NCBI RefSeq assembly: GCF_001428075.1
Contig: NZ_LMSI01000023.1
Span: 1-64,000, forward strand
Direction of reading: 5' to 3'
Source: Arthrobacter sp. Soil764
GTDB lineage: Bacteria > Actinomycetota > Actinomycetes > Actinomycetales > Micrococcaceae
Length of the DNA: 64,000 nucleotides
Part shown: piece by piece, positions 24,003-32,729 of the stretch
Numbering within the stretch: the first letter of the stretch is position 1
How the letters are laid out: each line of letters begins with the position of its first letter
The notes under the pieces: generated by a model
Seen by the model: only the letters and a program-made list of their open reading frames with translations
The model's database searches: none
Told to the model about the DNA's origin: nothing
Made by a program: the position numbers and the translations under genes

Positions 24003-24827
24003 ATGAGCACTGTACTAAGCAGAGACAGCGAAGCGCCGCGCGCCGCGGTCAAGGCGTCAAAAGTTCCTGCCGCCGAGAACACGCTGCGCATCCTCAAACT
24101 GCTGGCTTCGCGGCGTGGCCCCATGGCCGCATCCCAGATCGCGTCCAGCCTTGACCTGCCCAGGTCCAGCGTCTACCACCTGCTGGGGGTGATGGAGGCC
24201 AATGGCTTCGTCCTACATCTCCATGAGGAGCAGCGGTACGGGCTGGGCATCAGCGCATTCGAACTCAGTTCGGCGTACTCCCGGCAGGAGCCGCTGTCCC
24301 GCCTGGGACGCCCCCTGCTGGCGGGTTTGGTGGACACCATTGGCGAGAGTGCGCACCTTGCCGTCCTGCATGGCCGCGACGTCCTGTACATCGTGGAGGA
24401 GCGCGCCAAGAACCGTCCTTCCCTGGTGACGGACGTCGGCGTCCGGCTGCCCAGCCACCTCACCGCCAGTGGCCGGGCCATCCTGGCAGCGCTGCCTAAG
24501 TCCCAGGTGCGCGCCTTGTATCCGAATGCAGCGGCCTTCTCGGCCCGGCACGAGGTGGAGGGCGCCATCATGAAGTATTCCGCGCTGTCCTCGCACCTCG
24601 ACCAGGTGAGGCAGCGTGGATATGCCACCGAACACGGGGAGGTGACGCCCGGTTTCGGCTCCATCGCCGCCGCCGTCACGGACCATCTGGGGTGGCCCAC
24701 CGCCGCCGTCGCAGTCACCTTCCTGGAGGACAAACTGCCCCATGACCAGTGGCCGGTGCTGGCCGCCCGGGTGCAGAAAGTGGCCGACGAACTCTCCGTC
24801 CGAATCCACGGACGCCCGGTCAAATAA
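24003..24827 (+). CDS. IclR family regulator, probable HutR
   Basis: 274 residues with the IclR winged helix (ASQIASSLDLPRSSVYHLLGVM) at residues about 38-60 and the C-terminal effector domain (IGESAHLAVLHGRDVLYIVEE; LPSHLTASGRAILAAL; VTPGFGSIAAAV). IclR proteins sense small aromatic or organic acids. The gene lies 140 bp upstream of hutU, on the same strand. Control of histidine degradation is inferred from position and a shared sequence motif. In several actinobacteria an IclR-type HutR is encoded beside hutUH, which supports the call. Confidence 0.82.
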   Translation: MSTVLSRDSEAPRAAVKASKVPAAENTLRILKLLASRRGPMAASQIASSLDLPRSSVYHLLGVMEANGFVLHLHEEQRYGLGISAFELSSAYSRQEPLSRLGRPLLAGLVDTIGESAHLAVLHGRDVLYIVEERAKNRPSLVTDVGVRLPSHLTASGRAILAALPKSQVRALYPNAAAFSARHEVEGAIMKYSALSSHLDQVRQRGYATEHGEVTPGFGSIAAAVTDHLGWPTAAVAVTFLEDKLPHDQWPVLAARVQKVADELSVRIHGRPVK

Positions 24828-24925
24828 GGCTGTCTAAAAACGAGGCAGGGGCTTGTCTGGGACTCCGGACACCACCCCCTTGAAAGCCCTGTGAAGCCCC
24901 TTCTCCAGGCGCTTTAGTTGTTACA

Positions 24926-24948
24926 GAACTTCTTCGAAATCTCAGACA
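24926..24948. promoter_or_regulatory. Putative HutR operator in front of hutU
   Basis: GAACTTCTTCGAAAT (24926-24940) overlaps ATCTCAGACA (24939-24948), the same pair of sequences found upstream of the IclR gene. It lies within 45 bp of the hutU start, where a repressor would block transcription. Confidence 0.4.
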
Positions 24949-24967
24949 CCAAGAAAAGGAGCCCATC

Positions 24968-26677
24968 ATGGCACCCGCCGATTTCACCACCGGTGCCCGC
25001 CCGGTCAAAGCAGCCCGCGGCACCGAGCTCACCGCCAAGTCCTGGCAGACCGAAGCCCCGCTGCGCATGCTGATGAACAACCTGGACCCGGAGGTGGCAG
25101 AGCGCCCGGACGATCTGGTGGTCTACGGCGGCACCGGCCGGGCCGTCCGCTCCTGGGCCGCCTTTGATGCCATCACCCGCACGCTGGAAACCATGGAAAA
25201 GGACGAAACCCTCCTGGTCCAGTCCGGCAAGCCGGTGGGCGTGTTCCGCACCAACGAGTGGGCTCCCCGCGTGCTGCTGGCCAACTCCAACCTGGTGGGC
25301 GACTGGGCGAACTGGCCCGAATTCCGCCGGCTCGAGGCCGAGGGCCTGATGATGTACGGACAGATGACCGCCGGTTCGTGGATCTACATCGGCACCCAGG
25401 GCATCCTGCAGGGCACCTTCGAAACCTTCGCCGCGATCGCCCGCAAGCTCACCGGGGATGACAACGGCACCCTCGCCGGCACGCTGACCCTCACCGGCGG
25501 CTGCGGCGGCATGGGCGGTGCCCAGTCGCTCGCCGTCACCCTGAACGACGGCGCCTGCCTGATTGTCGACGTCGACGAAACCCGCCTGCGCCGCCGCGCC
25601 GGCAAACGCTACCTGGACGAGGTGGAAACCGACCTCGACGCCGCCATCGCCAAGGTGCTCAAGGCCAAGGAGGAACGCCGCGGCTGGTCCGTGGGCTACG
25701 TGGGCAACGCCGCCGAAGTCTTCCCCGAGATCCTGCGCCGCCACAAAGCCGGCGAACTCACCGTGGACATCGTCACGGACCAGACCTCCGCCCACGACCC
25801 CCTGTCCTACCTGCCCGAAGGCATTTCGGTGCAGGAGTGGCACCGCGAAGCCGAGGCGGATCCGGAAGGGTTCACCAAGAAGGCCCAGGCATCCATGGCC
25901 CGGCACGTGCAGGCAATGGTGGAATTCCAGGACGCCGGCGCCGAAGTGTTCGACTACGGAAACTCCATCCGCGATGAGGCCCGCAAGGGCGGCTACACCC
26001 GCGCCTTCGAATTCCCGGGCTTCGTCCCGGCCTACATTCGGCCTTTGTTCTGCGAAGGGCTTGGCCCGTTCCGCTGGGTTGCCCTGTCCGGCGACCCGGA
26101 AGACATCCGCGTCACGGACGAAGCCATCAAGGAGCTCTTTCCGGAGAACAAGCACCTGCACCGCTGGATCGACGCCGCCCAGGAGCGCGTCGAGTTCGAA
26201 GGCCTGCCGGCACGCATCTGCTGGCTCGGCTACGGCGAACGCGCCAAGGCCGGCCTCCTGTTCAACCAGCTGGTCAAGGACGGCAAGGTCAAGGCGCCCA
26301 TCGTCATCGGCCGCGACCACCTGGACTCGGGCTCGGTCGCCTCGCCGTACCGCGAAACCGAAGCCATGAAGGACGGCTCGGACGCCATCGCCGACTGGCC
26401 CATGCTGAACGCCCTGCTCAACACCGCCTCCGGTGCCACCTGGGTGTCCCTGCACCACGGCGGCGGCGTCGGCATCGGCCGCTCCATCCACGCCGGCCAG
26501 GTCTCCGTCGCCGACGGCACCGACCTCGCCGCCCAAAAACTCGAACGCCTCCTCACCAATGACCCCGGCATGGGCGTCATCCGCCACGCCGACGCCGGCT
26601 ATGAGCGCGCCCTCGACGTCGCCAAAGAGCGCGGCGTCCGCATCCCGATGCAAGAGAGCCCCGCCGAAACCCGCTGA
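24968..26677 (+). CDS. hutU: Urocanate hydratase
   Basis: 569 residues, the normal length for urocanase, with AAAGGAGCCC 4 bases before the ATG. Characteristic sequences in order: [55 protein letters not shown] (NAD-binding glycine-rich loop), the Cys of [13 protein letters not shown], and [15 protein letters not shown]. It converts urocanate to imidazolonepropionate with tightly bound NAD+ as electrophile, the second step of histidine degradation. The hutH gene follows after a 58-bp palindromic repeat. Confidence 0.96.
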   Translation: MAPADFTTGARPVKAARGTELTAKSWQTEAPLRMLMNNLDPEVAERPDDLVVYGGTGRAVRSWAAFDAITRTLETMEKDETLLVQSGKPVGVFRTNEWAPRVLLANSNLVGDWANWPEFRRLEAEGLMMYGQMTAGSWIYIGTQGILQGTFETFAAIARKLTGDDNGTLAGTLTLTGGCGGMGGAQSLAVTLNDGACLIVDVDETRLRRRAGKRYLDEVETDLDAAIAKVLKAKEERRGWSVGYVGNAAEVFPEILRRHKAGELTVDIVTDQTSAHDPLSYLPEGISVQEWHREAEADPEGFTKKAQASMARHVQAMVEFQDAGAEVFDYGNSIRDEARKGGYTRAFEFPGFVPAYIRPLFCEGLGPFRWVALSGDPEDIRVTDEAIKELFPENKHLHRWIDAAQERVEFEGLPARICWLGYGERAKAGLLFNQLVKDGKVKAPIVIGRDHLDSGSVASPYRETEAMKDGSDAIADWPMLNALLNTASGATWVSLHHGGGVGIGRSIHAGQVSVADGTDLAAQKLERLLTNDPGMGVIRHADAGYERALDVAKERGVRIPMQESPAETR

Positions 26678-26694
26678 CCCCGGACCACCCCTCA

Positions 26695-26752
26695 TCGGTT
26701 GCTCCGTAGGTGTCGTTTAGAGCCTCCAAAACGACAAGTACGGAGCAGTCGA
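26695..26752. repeat. 58-bp palindromic repeat, copy 2
   Basis: The left arm begins TCGGTTGCTCCGTAGGTG and the right arm ends AGTACGGAGCAGTCGA. The length and the end sequences are the same as in copy 1. The inner stem is GTCGTTT/AAACGAC around a 10-base centre; the arms are less perfect than in copy 1. It lies in the hutU-hutH spacer and would fold into a hairpin in the shared transcript. Confidence 0.85.
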
Positions 26753-26776
26753 TGGGAATACAACAAGGAACTTTCC

Positions 26777-28369
26777 ATGACAGCCATTACTCACGAACCA
26801 CTGACCGTCACCCTTGGCTCCGTCGGCGTTACGCCCGGGGATGTACTCGCCGTCGCGCGCCACGACGCCAAGGTGACCATCTCCCCGGACGCCCTGGACA
26901 CCGTCGCCAAGGTCCGCGCCCACATTGACGACCTCGCCTCCAGCGACGTCCCCGCCTACGGCATCTCCACCGGTTTTGGCGCCCTGGCCAACCGCCACAT
27001 TCCCAACGAACTGCGCACGCAGCTGCAGAAGTCCCTGATCCGCAGCCACGCCGCCGGCATGGGCCCGGCCGTGGAACGGGAAGTGGTCCGCGGCATCATG
27101 TTCCTGCGCGCCAAGACCCTGGCTTCCGGACGTACCGGCGTCCGCCCCGTGGTCCTGCAGACCATGGTGGACGTCCTCAACGCCGGCATCACCCCGGTGG
27201 TCCGCGAGTTCGGCTCGCTGGGCTGCTCCGGTGACCTGGCGCCGCTGTCCCACTGCGCCCTGGTCCTGATGGGCGAAGGGGAGGCGGAAGGGCCCGACGG
27301 CGTGACCTACGGCGGGCGGGGAGAGCGGACGGTCGCTGAGCTGCTGGCAGAACACGGCATCGAGCCGGTAACGCTGGCCGAAAAGGAAGGCCTGGCGCTG
27401 GTCAACGGCACCGAGGGCATGCTGGGCATGCTCCTCATGGCCATCGCCGACCTTCGGCAACTGCTGACGACGGCGGACATCACCGCCGCGCTCAGCGTCG
27501 AGGCGCTGCTGGGCACCGACCAGGTGTTCCTGCCCGAGCTGCACGCCGCGCTTCGGCCGCACCCCGGCCAGGCCGCCAGTGCGGACAACATGCTGCGCGT
27601 GCTGTCAGATTCGCCCATCGTTGCTTCACACCGGGTGGGGGATTCCCGGGTGCAGGATGCCTACTCGCTGCGCTGCGCCCCGCAGGTTGCCGGCGCCGTC
27701 CGCGACACCGTTGACCACGCGGAACTGGTGGCCACGCGGGAACTGGCTGCAGCGATCGACAACCCCGTGGTCCTTCCCGATGGCCGGGTCAGCTCCAACG
27801 GCAACTTCCACGGCGCGCCCGTGGCCTACGTCCTGGACTACCTGGCCATCGCGGTGGCCGATCTCAGCTCGATCGCCGAACGCCGGACTGACCGCATGCT
27901 CGATCCTGCCCGCTCGCATGGCCTGCCGGCTTTCCTCGCGGCCGACCCCGGCGTGGACTCCGGGCTGATGATCGCCCAGTACACGCAGGCCGGCCTGGTC
28001 TCGGACAACAAGCGGCTTGCCGTTCCGGCGTCCGTGGACTCGATCCCGAGTTCCGCCATGCAAGAGGACCACGTGTCCATGGGCTGGCACGCGGCGCGAA
28101 AGCTCCGGAAGGCCGTGGAGAACCTCCGCCGCGTTCTTGCCATCGAACTCGTGACCTCGGCCCGCGCTCTGGATATCCGCACCCAGCTCTCCGGTGGGGT
28201 CCTGACGCCGGGGCCAGCGGGTACCGCTGTGGTGGCCGCGCTGCGCGAGGTGGTGGAGGGGCCGGGGACGGACAGGTTCCTGTCACCGGAACTGGAAGCG
28301 GCGGACCGCCTGGTGGCCTCAGGTGACGTGCTCCGCGCGGCCGAATCCGCCGTCGGGCCGCTGGCCTGA
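26777..28369 (+). CDS. hutH: Histidine ammonia-lyase
   Basis: 530 residues from the ATG preceded by AAGGAACTTTCC. Histidase motifs: YGISTGFGALA (with active-site Tyr61), the MIO triad region GSLGCSGDLAPLSH, VNGTEGML, DSRVQDAYSLRC, NGNFHGAP and QEDHVSMGWHA. The triad is Cys150-Ser151-Gly152, not the textbook Ala-Ser-Gly; the Ser and Gly that form MIO are kept. The enzyme deaminates histidine to urocanate. It forms an operon with hutU, but hutI is absent from the window and hutG is about 8 kb away. Confidence 0.96.
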   Translation: MTAITHEPLTVTLGSVGVTPGDVLAVARHDAKVTISPDALDTVAKVRAHIDDLASSDVPAYGISTGFGALANRHIPNELRTQLQKSLIRSHAAGMGPAVEREVVRGIMFLRAKTLASGRTGVRPVVLQTMVDVLNAGITPVVREFGSLGCSGDLAPLSHCALVLMGEGEAEGPDGVTYGGRGERTVAELLAEHGIEPVTLAEKEGLALVNGTEGMLGMLLMAIADLRQLLTTADITAALSVEALLGTDQVFLPELHAALRPHPGQAASADNMLRVLSDSPIVASHRVGDSRVQDAYSLRCAPQVAGAVRDTVDHAELVATRELAAAIDNPVVLPDGRVSSNGNFHGAPVAYVLDYLAIAVADLSSIAERRTDRMLDPARSHGLPAFLAADPGVDSGLMIAQYTQAGLVSDNKRLAVPASVDSIPSSAMQEDHVSMGWHAARKLRKAVENLRRVLAIELVTSARALDIRTQLSGGVLTPGPAGTAVVAALREVVEGPGTDRFLSPELEAADRLVASGDVLRAAESAVGPLA

Positions 28370-28389
28370 CAGCGAAGAATCTTCAGCGC

Positions 28390-28448
28390 TTTTGGACTGT
28401 CCGTCCAAAAGGTGGAATTTCCGGCGCCACGGCCCACCGTGGCGCCGG
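28390..28448. terminator. Two hairpins after hutH
   Basis: An 8-bp stem TTTTGGAC/GTCCAAAA (28390-28410) is followed by a perfect 12-bp stem starting CCGGCGCCACGG (28421-28448) with a 4-base loop. There is no long T-run, but two stems in 60 bp directly after the hut operon suggest transcription ends or the RNA is protected here. Confidence 0.55.
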
Positions 28449-28531
28449 GAGTGTAGTAGAACTGAAGATGTAGTGAAAGTCACATCAAAGAGGCTGTGGC
28501 AGCAGAACGATACAAAGGGGTAGAAGTTCAC

Positions 28532-28768
28532 ATGAAAGCACGTGGGGCAGTCCTGTCGAAGCGAAATGCCCATTCCGCCGTGGTTTCGGACTGGAGGTCC
28601 CTCCAGCCCGGCGATCACGTCGAGATCATCAAGCAGGCACATGTTGTAGCCGCCGGGGAGGTGGAGGAAGTGTCCCAGAGCGGCAACGTTCTGTGGCTTG
28701 TGCCGGCCGGTCCCACTGAAAAGCAGCTCTTTTTGAAGTCTGACGGGGTGCAGGTCCGCCGCGGTTAA
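28532..28768 (+). CDS. Small hypothetical protein
   Basis: 78 residues from the ATG reading MKARGAVLSK; AAAGGGG lies 12 bases upstream. A GTG 12 codons earlier is in frame but has no clear site. The sequence is beta-rich (HVEIIKQAHVVAAGEVEEVS, then VLWLVPAG), like a small barrel, with no recognised family. A strong rho-independent terminator follows, which supports it being a real single gene. Confidence 0.6.
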   Translation: MKARGAVLSKRNAHSAVVSDWRSLQPGDHVEIIKQAHVVAAGEVEEVSQSGNVLWLVPAGPTEKQLFLKSDGVQVRRG

Positions 28769-28791
28769 CAGTCCCGCCAGCAGCAAACAAG

Positions 28792-28828
28792 AATCCCCGC
28801 ACTGCCGTACGGCAGAGCGGGGATTTTT
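28792..28828 (+). terminator. Rho-independent terminator
   Basis: A 9-bp outer stem AATCCCCGC/GCGGGGATT and a 5-bp inner stem CTGCC/GGCAG are followed by TTTTT. It is 23 bases after the small gene ending at 28768. Confidence 0.9.
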
Positions 28829-28888
28829 CGTTGCCGGACACCCTGGCGGCTGTGGTCCGGGTGAGGCCGTGACGGCCGGTAGGGCGGG

Positions 28889-29149
28889 TCAGGCGGCGAA
28901 GGACTCATACGTTTCGCCGAAAGGCACTGATGCATCCAGGGCTACCGTGTAGCTTCCCGGGTGCAGGCGGGTGACGCGGATGCCGCACTCGGCATCCTTT
29001 GCTGCCACCTCAATCATCTCGGCCACGGCCTTTTCCAGTCCTGCGTGGACCTCGCTGGCGCTGGAGAATTCCAGGCTGAGGGACCGGACGGCAGGTCCTC
29101 CCGTGGGCTCGGCAGCGGCGGGGATCCGCTCCAAAGTGGCTGTAGTCAT
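28889..29149 (-). CDS. Small hypothetical protein
   Basis: 86 residues, soluble, alpha/beta. The stretch VRSLSLEFSSASEVHAGLEK and the tail LHPGSYTVALDASVPFGETYE suggest one compact domain. The ribosome site is weak (AAAG about 8 bases upstream). No family is recognised. It is divergent from the FAH-family gene downstream on the other strand. Confidence 0.55.
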   Translation of the reverse strand: MTTATLERIPAAAEPTGGPAVRSLSLEFSSASEVHAGLEKAVAEMIEVAAKDAECGIRVTRLHPGSYTVALDASVPFGETYESFAA

Positions 29150-29356
29150 TACTGAACTTTCTGTGTTTCGTGCCGGGGTGGCTCCACCATTCTACCGACT
29201 GCTCCTGCTAGATGTCAGATGACTGTCCTATTCCAGCTGGAGAGGTGCAGTCATAAAGCGTCCGTTCGTTGCCCGGACCCGTGATCGACGACCATGGAAT
29301 GGCGGGCCCGCAAGCCCGGAAGCACCCCGATCGATACAGCTTGAGGAGAATCCGGT

Positions 29357-30238
29357 ATGAAGATCATGCGCCTGGGCGAAAGCGGCAGTGAACAGCCTGC
29401 CGTGCTGGTGTCTTCGGCGGACGGAACCGACCGGTACTTCAGCCTGCTGCCCCTTACCGCTGATGTGGATGGAGCGTTCCTTGGCTCGGGCGGCCTGGCC
29501 AACGTGCGCAAAGCACTGGAGGCCGGGGAACTGCCCGTCCTGGAAGGCGTGGCTGCACTCCGGATTGGTTCCCCCTTAGCCCGGCCGGGCTCAGTGGTGG
29601 GGATCGGGATGAACTACGCAGCCCACGCCGCCGAATCAGGTGCCGAGCCGCCCACAATCCCCGTCGTCTTCCTCAAGCCCAGCAACACCGTCACCGGGCC
29701 CTGCGACCCCGCCCCGATGCCTCCCCGATCCACCCACTACGACTGGGAAGTGGAACTGGGCATCGTGATCGGCAGGGAAGCCAGTTACCTCGGCTCGGTG
29801 GAAGAAGCCGCCGCGTGCATTGCCGGCTACGTCACGGCCAATGACTTGTCGGAGCGGGAATACCAGTTGCCCGGAGCGGCCGGTCAATGGACCAAGGGCA
29901 AGTCCCTTCCCGGGTCCACGCCCCTGGGGCCTTGGCTGGTTCCAGCAGACGGGATCGACGGCGGCAACCTGAGGCTGCGCAGCTGGGTGAATGGTGAGCC
30001 GCGCCAGGATTCTTCGTCGTCGGAGCTCATCTTCGATGCGCCCACGCTGGTCCACCACTGCAGCCAGTACATGCGGCTGGAGCCGGGCGACGTGATCCTC
30101 ACCGGAACGCCCCAGGGGGTGGCCCTCAGCGGCCGTTTCCCCTACCTCCGGCCGGGCGACGTGGTGGAGGCGGAGGTGGAGGGCCTGGGCCGCCAGCGCC
30201 AGGAGCTGTTCCGGGCACCGGCGGCCGTTCCGGCCTAG
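29357..30238 (+). CDS. Fumarylacetoacetate hydrolase family protein
   Basis: 293 residues with GAGGAGA before the ATG. The FAH catalytic domain is clear: VVGIGMNYAAHA, FLKPSNTVTGP, the metal ligands in WEVELGIV (E-x-E) with the Asp of ANDLSERE, the Lys in TKGKSLPG, and VILTGTPQGV at the end. Members cleave or decarboxylate 2-oxo-acids with a carbonyl at C4 (fumarylpyruvate, acylpyruvate, 2-hydroxyhepta-dienedioate) using Mg2+ or Mn2+. The substrate is unknown; there is no aromatic degradation gene next to it. It converges with the universal-stress gene, overlapping its 3' end by 4 bases. Confidence 0.88.
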   Translation: MKIMRLGESGSEQPAVLVSSADGTDRYFSLLPLTADVDGAFLGSGGLANVRKALEAGELPVLEGVAALRIGSPLARPGSVVGIGMNYAAHAAESGAEPPTIPVVFLKPSNTVTGPCDPAPMPPRSTHYDWEVELGIVIGREASYLGSVEEAAACIAGYVTANDLSEREYQLPGAAGQWTKGKSLPGSTPLGPWLVPADGIDGGNLRLRSWVNGEPRQDSSSSELIFDAPTLVHHCSQYMRLEPGDVILTGTPQGVALSGRFPYLRPGDVVEAEVEGLGRQRQELFRAPAAVPA

Positions 30239-30627
30239 CCCGCCTTTACGGCCAGGACCGGACAGTCCGCCTCCAGCAGGATGCGCTGGGACGTGCTGCC
30301 CATGATCAGCTTGCCCACGGGGGTGCGGCGGCGAAGGCCAATCACGATCAGTTCGGCGTTGTGTTCCTCGGCGGCGTCCAGCACCTCAGCCGCGGCATCA
30401 TGGCCGCGGACCGGCCGCTTGATCACGTACTTGATGCCCTGGCCGGCCAGCCGCTGCTCGATGTCCTGGATCTCGCCATCCGGGGCAAAACGGCTGTCCA
30501 CCGTCGACTCACCCTTGGAGGAATTGATCAGCACCAGTGTGCTGTTGCTCTTCCGGGCTTCGGTGATGGCCTGGGTCAGGGCAGCTTCGCCCTCGGGGGT
30601 CGGGACGTAGCCCACAACGACGGTCAT
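30235..30627 (-). CDS. Universal stress protein, UspA family (single domain)
   Basis: 130 residues with AAGGAGACACC before the ATG. It has the Usp fold: TVVVGYVPTPEGEAALTQAI at the N-terminus and the nucleotide-binding loop LIVIGLRRRTPVGKLIMGST (G-x2/3-...-G pattern, here GLRRRTPVGKLIMGS), followed by CPVLAVKAG. This pattern suggests an ATP-binding Usp. It lies between the FAH gene and the tct operon, on the tct strand, and may be read with tctA or from its own promoter. Confidence 0.88.
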   Translation of the reverse strand: MTVVVGYVPTPEGEAALTQAITEARKSNSTLVLINSSKGESTVDSRFAPDGEIQDIEQRLAGQGIKYVIKRPVRGHDAAAEVLDAAEEHNAELIVIGLRRRTPVGKLIMGSTSQRILLEADCPVLAVKAG

Positions 30628-30686
30628 GGTGTCTCCTTAGTTTCTGCTCGATGTGGGTAGATGGGTTTGCCGGCTGGCACGCCCGC

Positions 30687-32225
30687 TCAGTCGCTGTAAT
30701 CCGCCGCGCCCGAATTGGCGGGAACCAAGGGCTTGCGCTCCGGACGGCTGCGGCGGAACAGCTTGTAGGCGAAGGGCCAGACCAGGATGAGGCCAATGAT
30801 GACATAGATCCCGACGGCGATCGGCTCGCTCAAGAGCCCTGCCGGGTCACCCGCACTCAACTGCAGGGTCTTGCGGAGCTGCCCTTCGATCCGCGGGCCC
30901 AGGATGACGCCGAGGATCAGCGGCAGGACGGGAAGCCCGAAGCGCCGCATCATGAATCCGAGCGCGCCCAGGACCAGCAGGATCACCAGGTCGAACGCCT
31001 GCAGGTTCACCGAGTAGGCGCCCAGCGTGGCGAAGAACAGGATGCCCGCGTACAGGTACGGCCGGGGAAGCTGCAGGAGCTTGGCCCACATCGGTGCCAG
31101 CGGCAGGTTGATCAGGAGCAGCAGCAGGTTGCCGATGAAGAGGCTGGCGATCAGTGCCCACACCAGGGGTCCCTGGCTTTCGAAGAGCTGCGGACCCGGC
31201 TGGATGCCGTACGAGGTGAAGGCGGCCAGCATGACGGCGGCGGTGGCATTGGTGGGCAGGCCCAGGGCCAGCATGGGGGTCAGGGTGCCGGCGGCAGCAG
31301 CGTTGTTGGCTGCTTCCGGGCCGGCCACACCTTCGATGGCACCCTTGCCGAACTCTTCGGGGTGCTTGCTGAGCCGCTTTTCGGTGACGTAGGAGAGGAA
31401 GGTGGGGATCTCGGCGCCACCAGCCGGCAGTGCGCCGAACGGGAAGCCGAAGGCGGTACCGCGCAGCCACGGCTTCCAGGAGCGCTTCCAGTCGGACTTG
31501 CCCATCCAGGGCTGGCCCACGGGAATGGCATGCAGGGGAGTGCGGCGGAGGTGGGCGGCGACCCAAAGGGCCTCGCCTACGGCGAAGATGGCCACGGCCA
31601 CCACAACAATGTCCAGGCCGTCCGCCAGGAGCGGCTGGCCGAAGGTCAGGCGGCGCTGGCCGGTCACGGAGTCCATGCCCACCAGGCCGATGGCCAGGCC
31701 GAGGCCCAGGGAAGCGAAACCGCGCAGCCGCGACGAGCCGAGCACGGCCGTGACGGCCAGCAGGGCCAAAACCATGATGGCGAAGTAGCTGGGCGCGCCG
31801 AGGCTCACGGCGAACTTCACCACAACCGGTGCGCAGACGGCCAGCAGGGCCGTGCCAATGGTGCCGGCGACGAACGAGCCGATTGCCGCCGTCGCAAGCG
31901 CCTGCGCCGCCCGGCCCGCCTTTGCCATTTTGTTGCCCTCAATGGCGGTGACCACAGAGGACGATTCGCCGGGGGTGTTGAGGAGGATCGAGGTGGTGGA
32001 ACCGCCGTACATGCCGCCGTAGTAGATGCCGGCGAACATGATGAAGGCGCTGGTGGGTTCCAGGGCGTAGGTGACGGGAAGCAGCAGGGCTACGGTCATG
32101 GCCGGGCCCAGGCCGGGGAGGACGCCGACGGCGGTGCCCAGGATGACGCCGATGACGGCGTACAGGAAATTCATGGGGGTCAGGGCGGTGGCGAAGCCGT
32201 CCATCAGGGAGGACCAGACGTCCAT
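30687..32225 (-). CDS. tctA: Tripartite tricarboxylate transporter, large permease subunit TctA
   Basis: 512 residues, the normal length, with about 12 hydrophobic segments. Diagnostic sequences: [17 protein letters not shown] and [28 protein letters not shown], both conserved in TctA. It imports tricarboxylates or related acids with a cation gradient, using the TctC binding protein. The ATG directly follows the tctB stop codon, and AAGGAA is its ribosome site. The tctCBA order is that of known citrate-type operons. Confidence 0.93.
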   Translation of the reverse strand: MDVWSSLMDGFATALTPMNFLYAVIGVILGTAVGVLPGLGPAMTVALLLPVTYALEPTSAFIMFAGIYYGGMYGGSTTSILLNTPGESSSVVTAIEGNKMAKAGRAAQALATAAIGSFVAGTIGTALLAVCAPVVVKFAVSLGAPSYFAIMVLALLAVTAVLGSSRLRGFASLGLGLAIGLVGMDSVTGQRRLTFGQPLLADGLDIVVVAVAIFAVGEALWVAAHLRRTPLHAIPVGQPWMGKSDWKRSWKPWLRGTAFGFPFGALPAGGAEIPTFLSYVTEKRLSKHPEEFGKGAIEGVAGPEAANNAAAAGTLTPMLALGLPTNATAAVMLAAFTSYGIQPGPQLFESQGPLVWALIASLFIGNLLLLLINLPLAPMWAKLLQLPRPYLYAGILFFATLGAYSVNLQAFDLVILLVLGALGFMMRRFGLPVLPLILGVILGPRIEGQLRKTLQLSAGDPAGLLSEPIAVGIYVIIGLILVWPFAYKLFRRSRPERKPLVPANSGAADYSD

Positions 32226-32729
32226 TTAGAGGATTCCTTCCAGGAGGCCGGCCGGCAGCGCGATGCCCAGGCCGAGGTAGAAGCCGTAGAAGGTCAGCAG
32301 GGACAGGGCCACGGAGATCAGCCCGTCCCGGACGTAGCGGCGGCTGCCGAGGGCCAGGACGCTGCCCCAGAACAGGATGGTTCCGGAGATCACCCAGCCG
32401 GCCCAGTCGATCAGCAGGATGTTCAGGATGAAGGCGCCGGCCAGCCGCAGGACGGTCTTCCAGTCGGCGGGGTGCGTGAGGTCGACGTCTTCGCCGCCCT
32501 CAGCCTCGCCCTGGCCGCCGCGGAGGACGTTGATGGCCAGCAGCACGGCGCAAACCACCAGCAGTCCGGCCACGATGAACGGCACGGTCTTGGGGCCGAC
32601 CGGGTCGGACTTGGAATACGGGGTTACCAGGCCGTTGGCGTCCAGGAAGACCATGACGCCGGCCGCCCCGAGCAGGAGTGCAACTCCCAGCTCGGAGCGG
32701 CCTTTGAGACCTGTGGTCAGGGAGGTCAC
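32226..32729 (-). CDS. tctB: Tripartite tricarboxylate transporter, small permease subunit TctB
   Basis: 167 residues with four hydrophobic segments (LGVALLLGAAGVMVFLDA, PFIVAGLLVVCAVLLAIN, AGAFILNILLIDWAGWVIS, ISVALSLLTFYGFYLGLG), as in TctB. The GTG start overlaps the TGA of tctC by 4 bases, so the subunits are translated together. The loop between the second and third helices is Glu/Asp-rich (GEAEGGEDVD). Confidence 0.9.
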   Translation of the reverse strand: MTSLTTGLKGRSELGVALLLGAAGVMVFLDANGLVTPYSKSDPVGPKTVPFIVAGLLVVCAVLLAINVLRGGQGEAEGGEDVDLTHPADWKTVLRLAGAFILNILLIDWAGWVISGTILFWGSVLALGSRRYVRDGLISVALSLLTFYGFYLGLGIALPAGLLEGIL

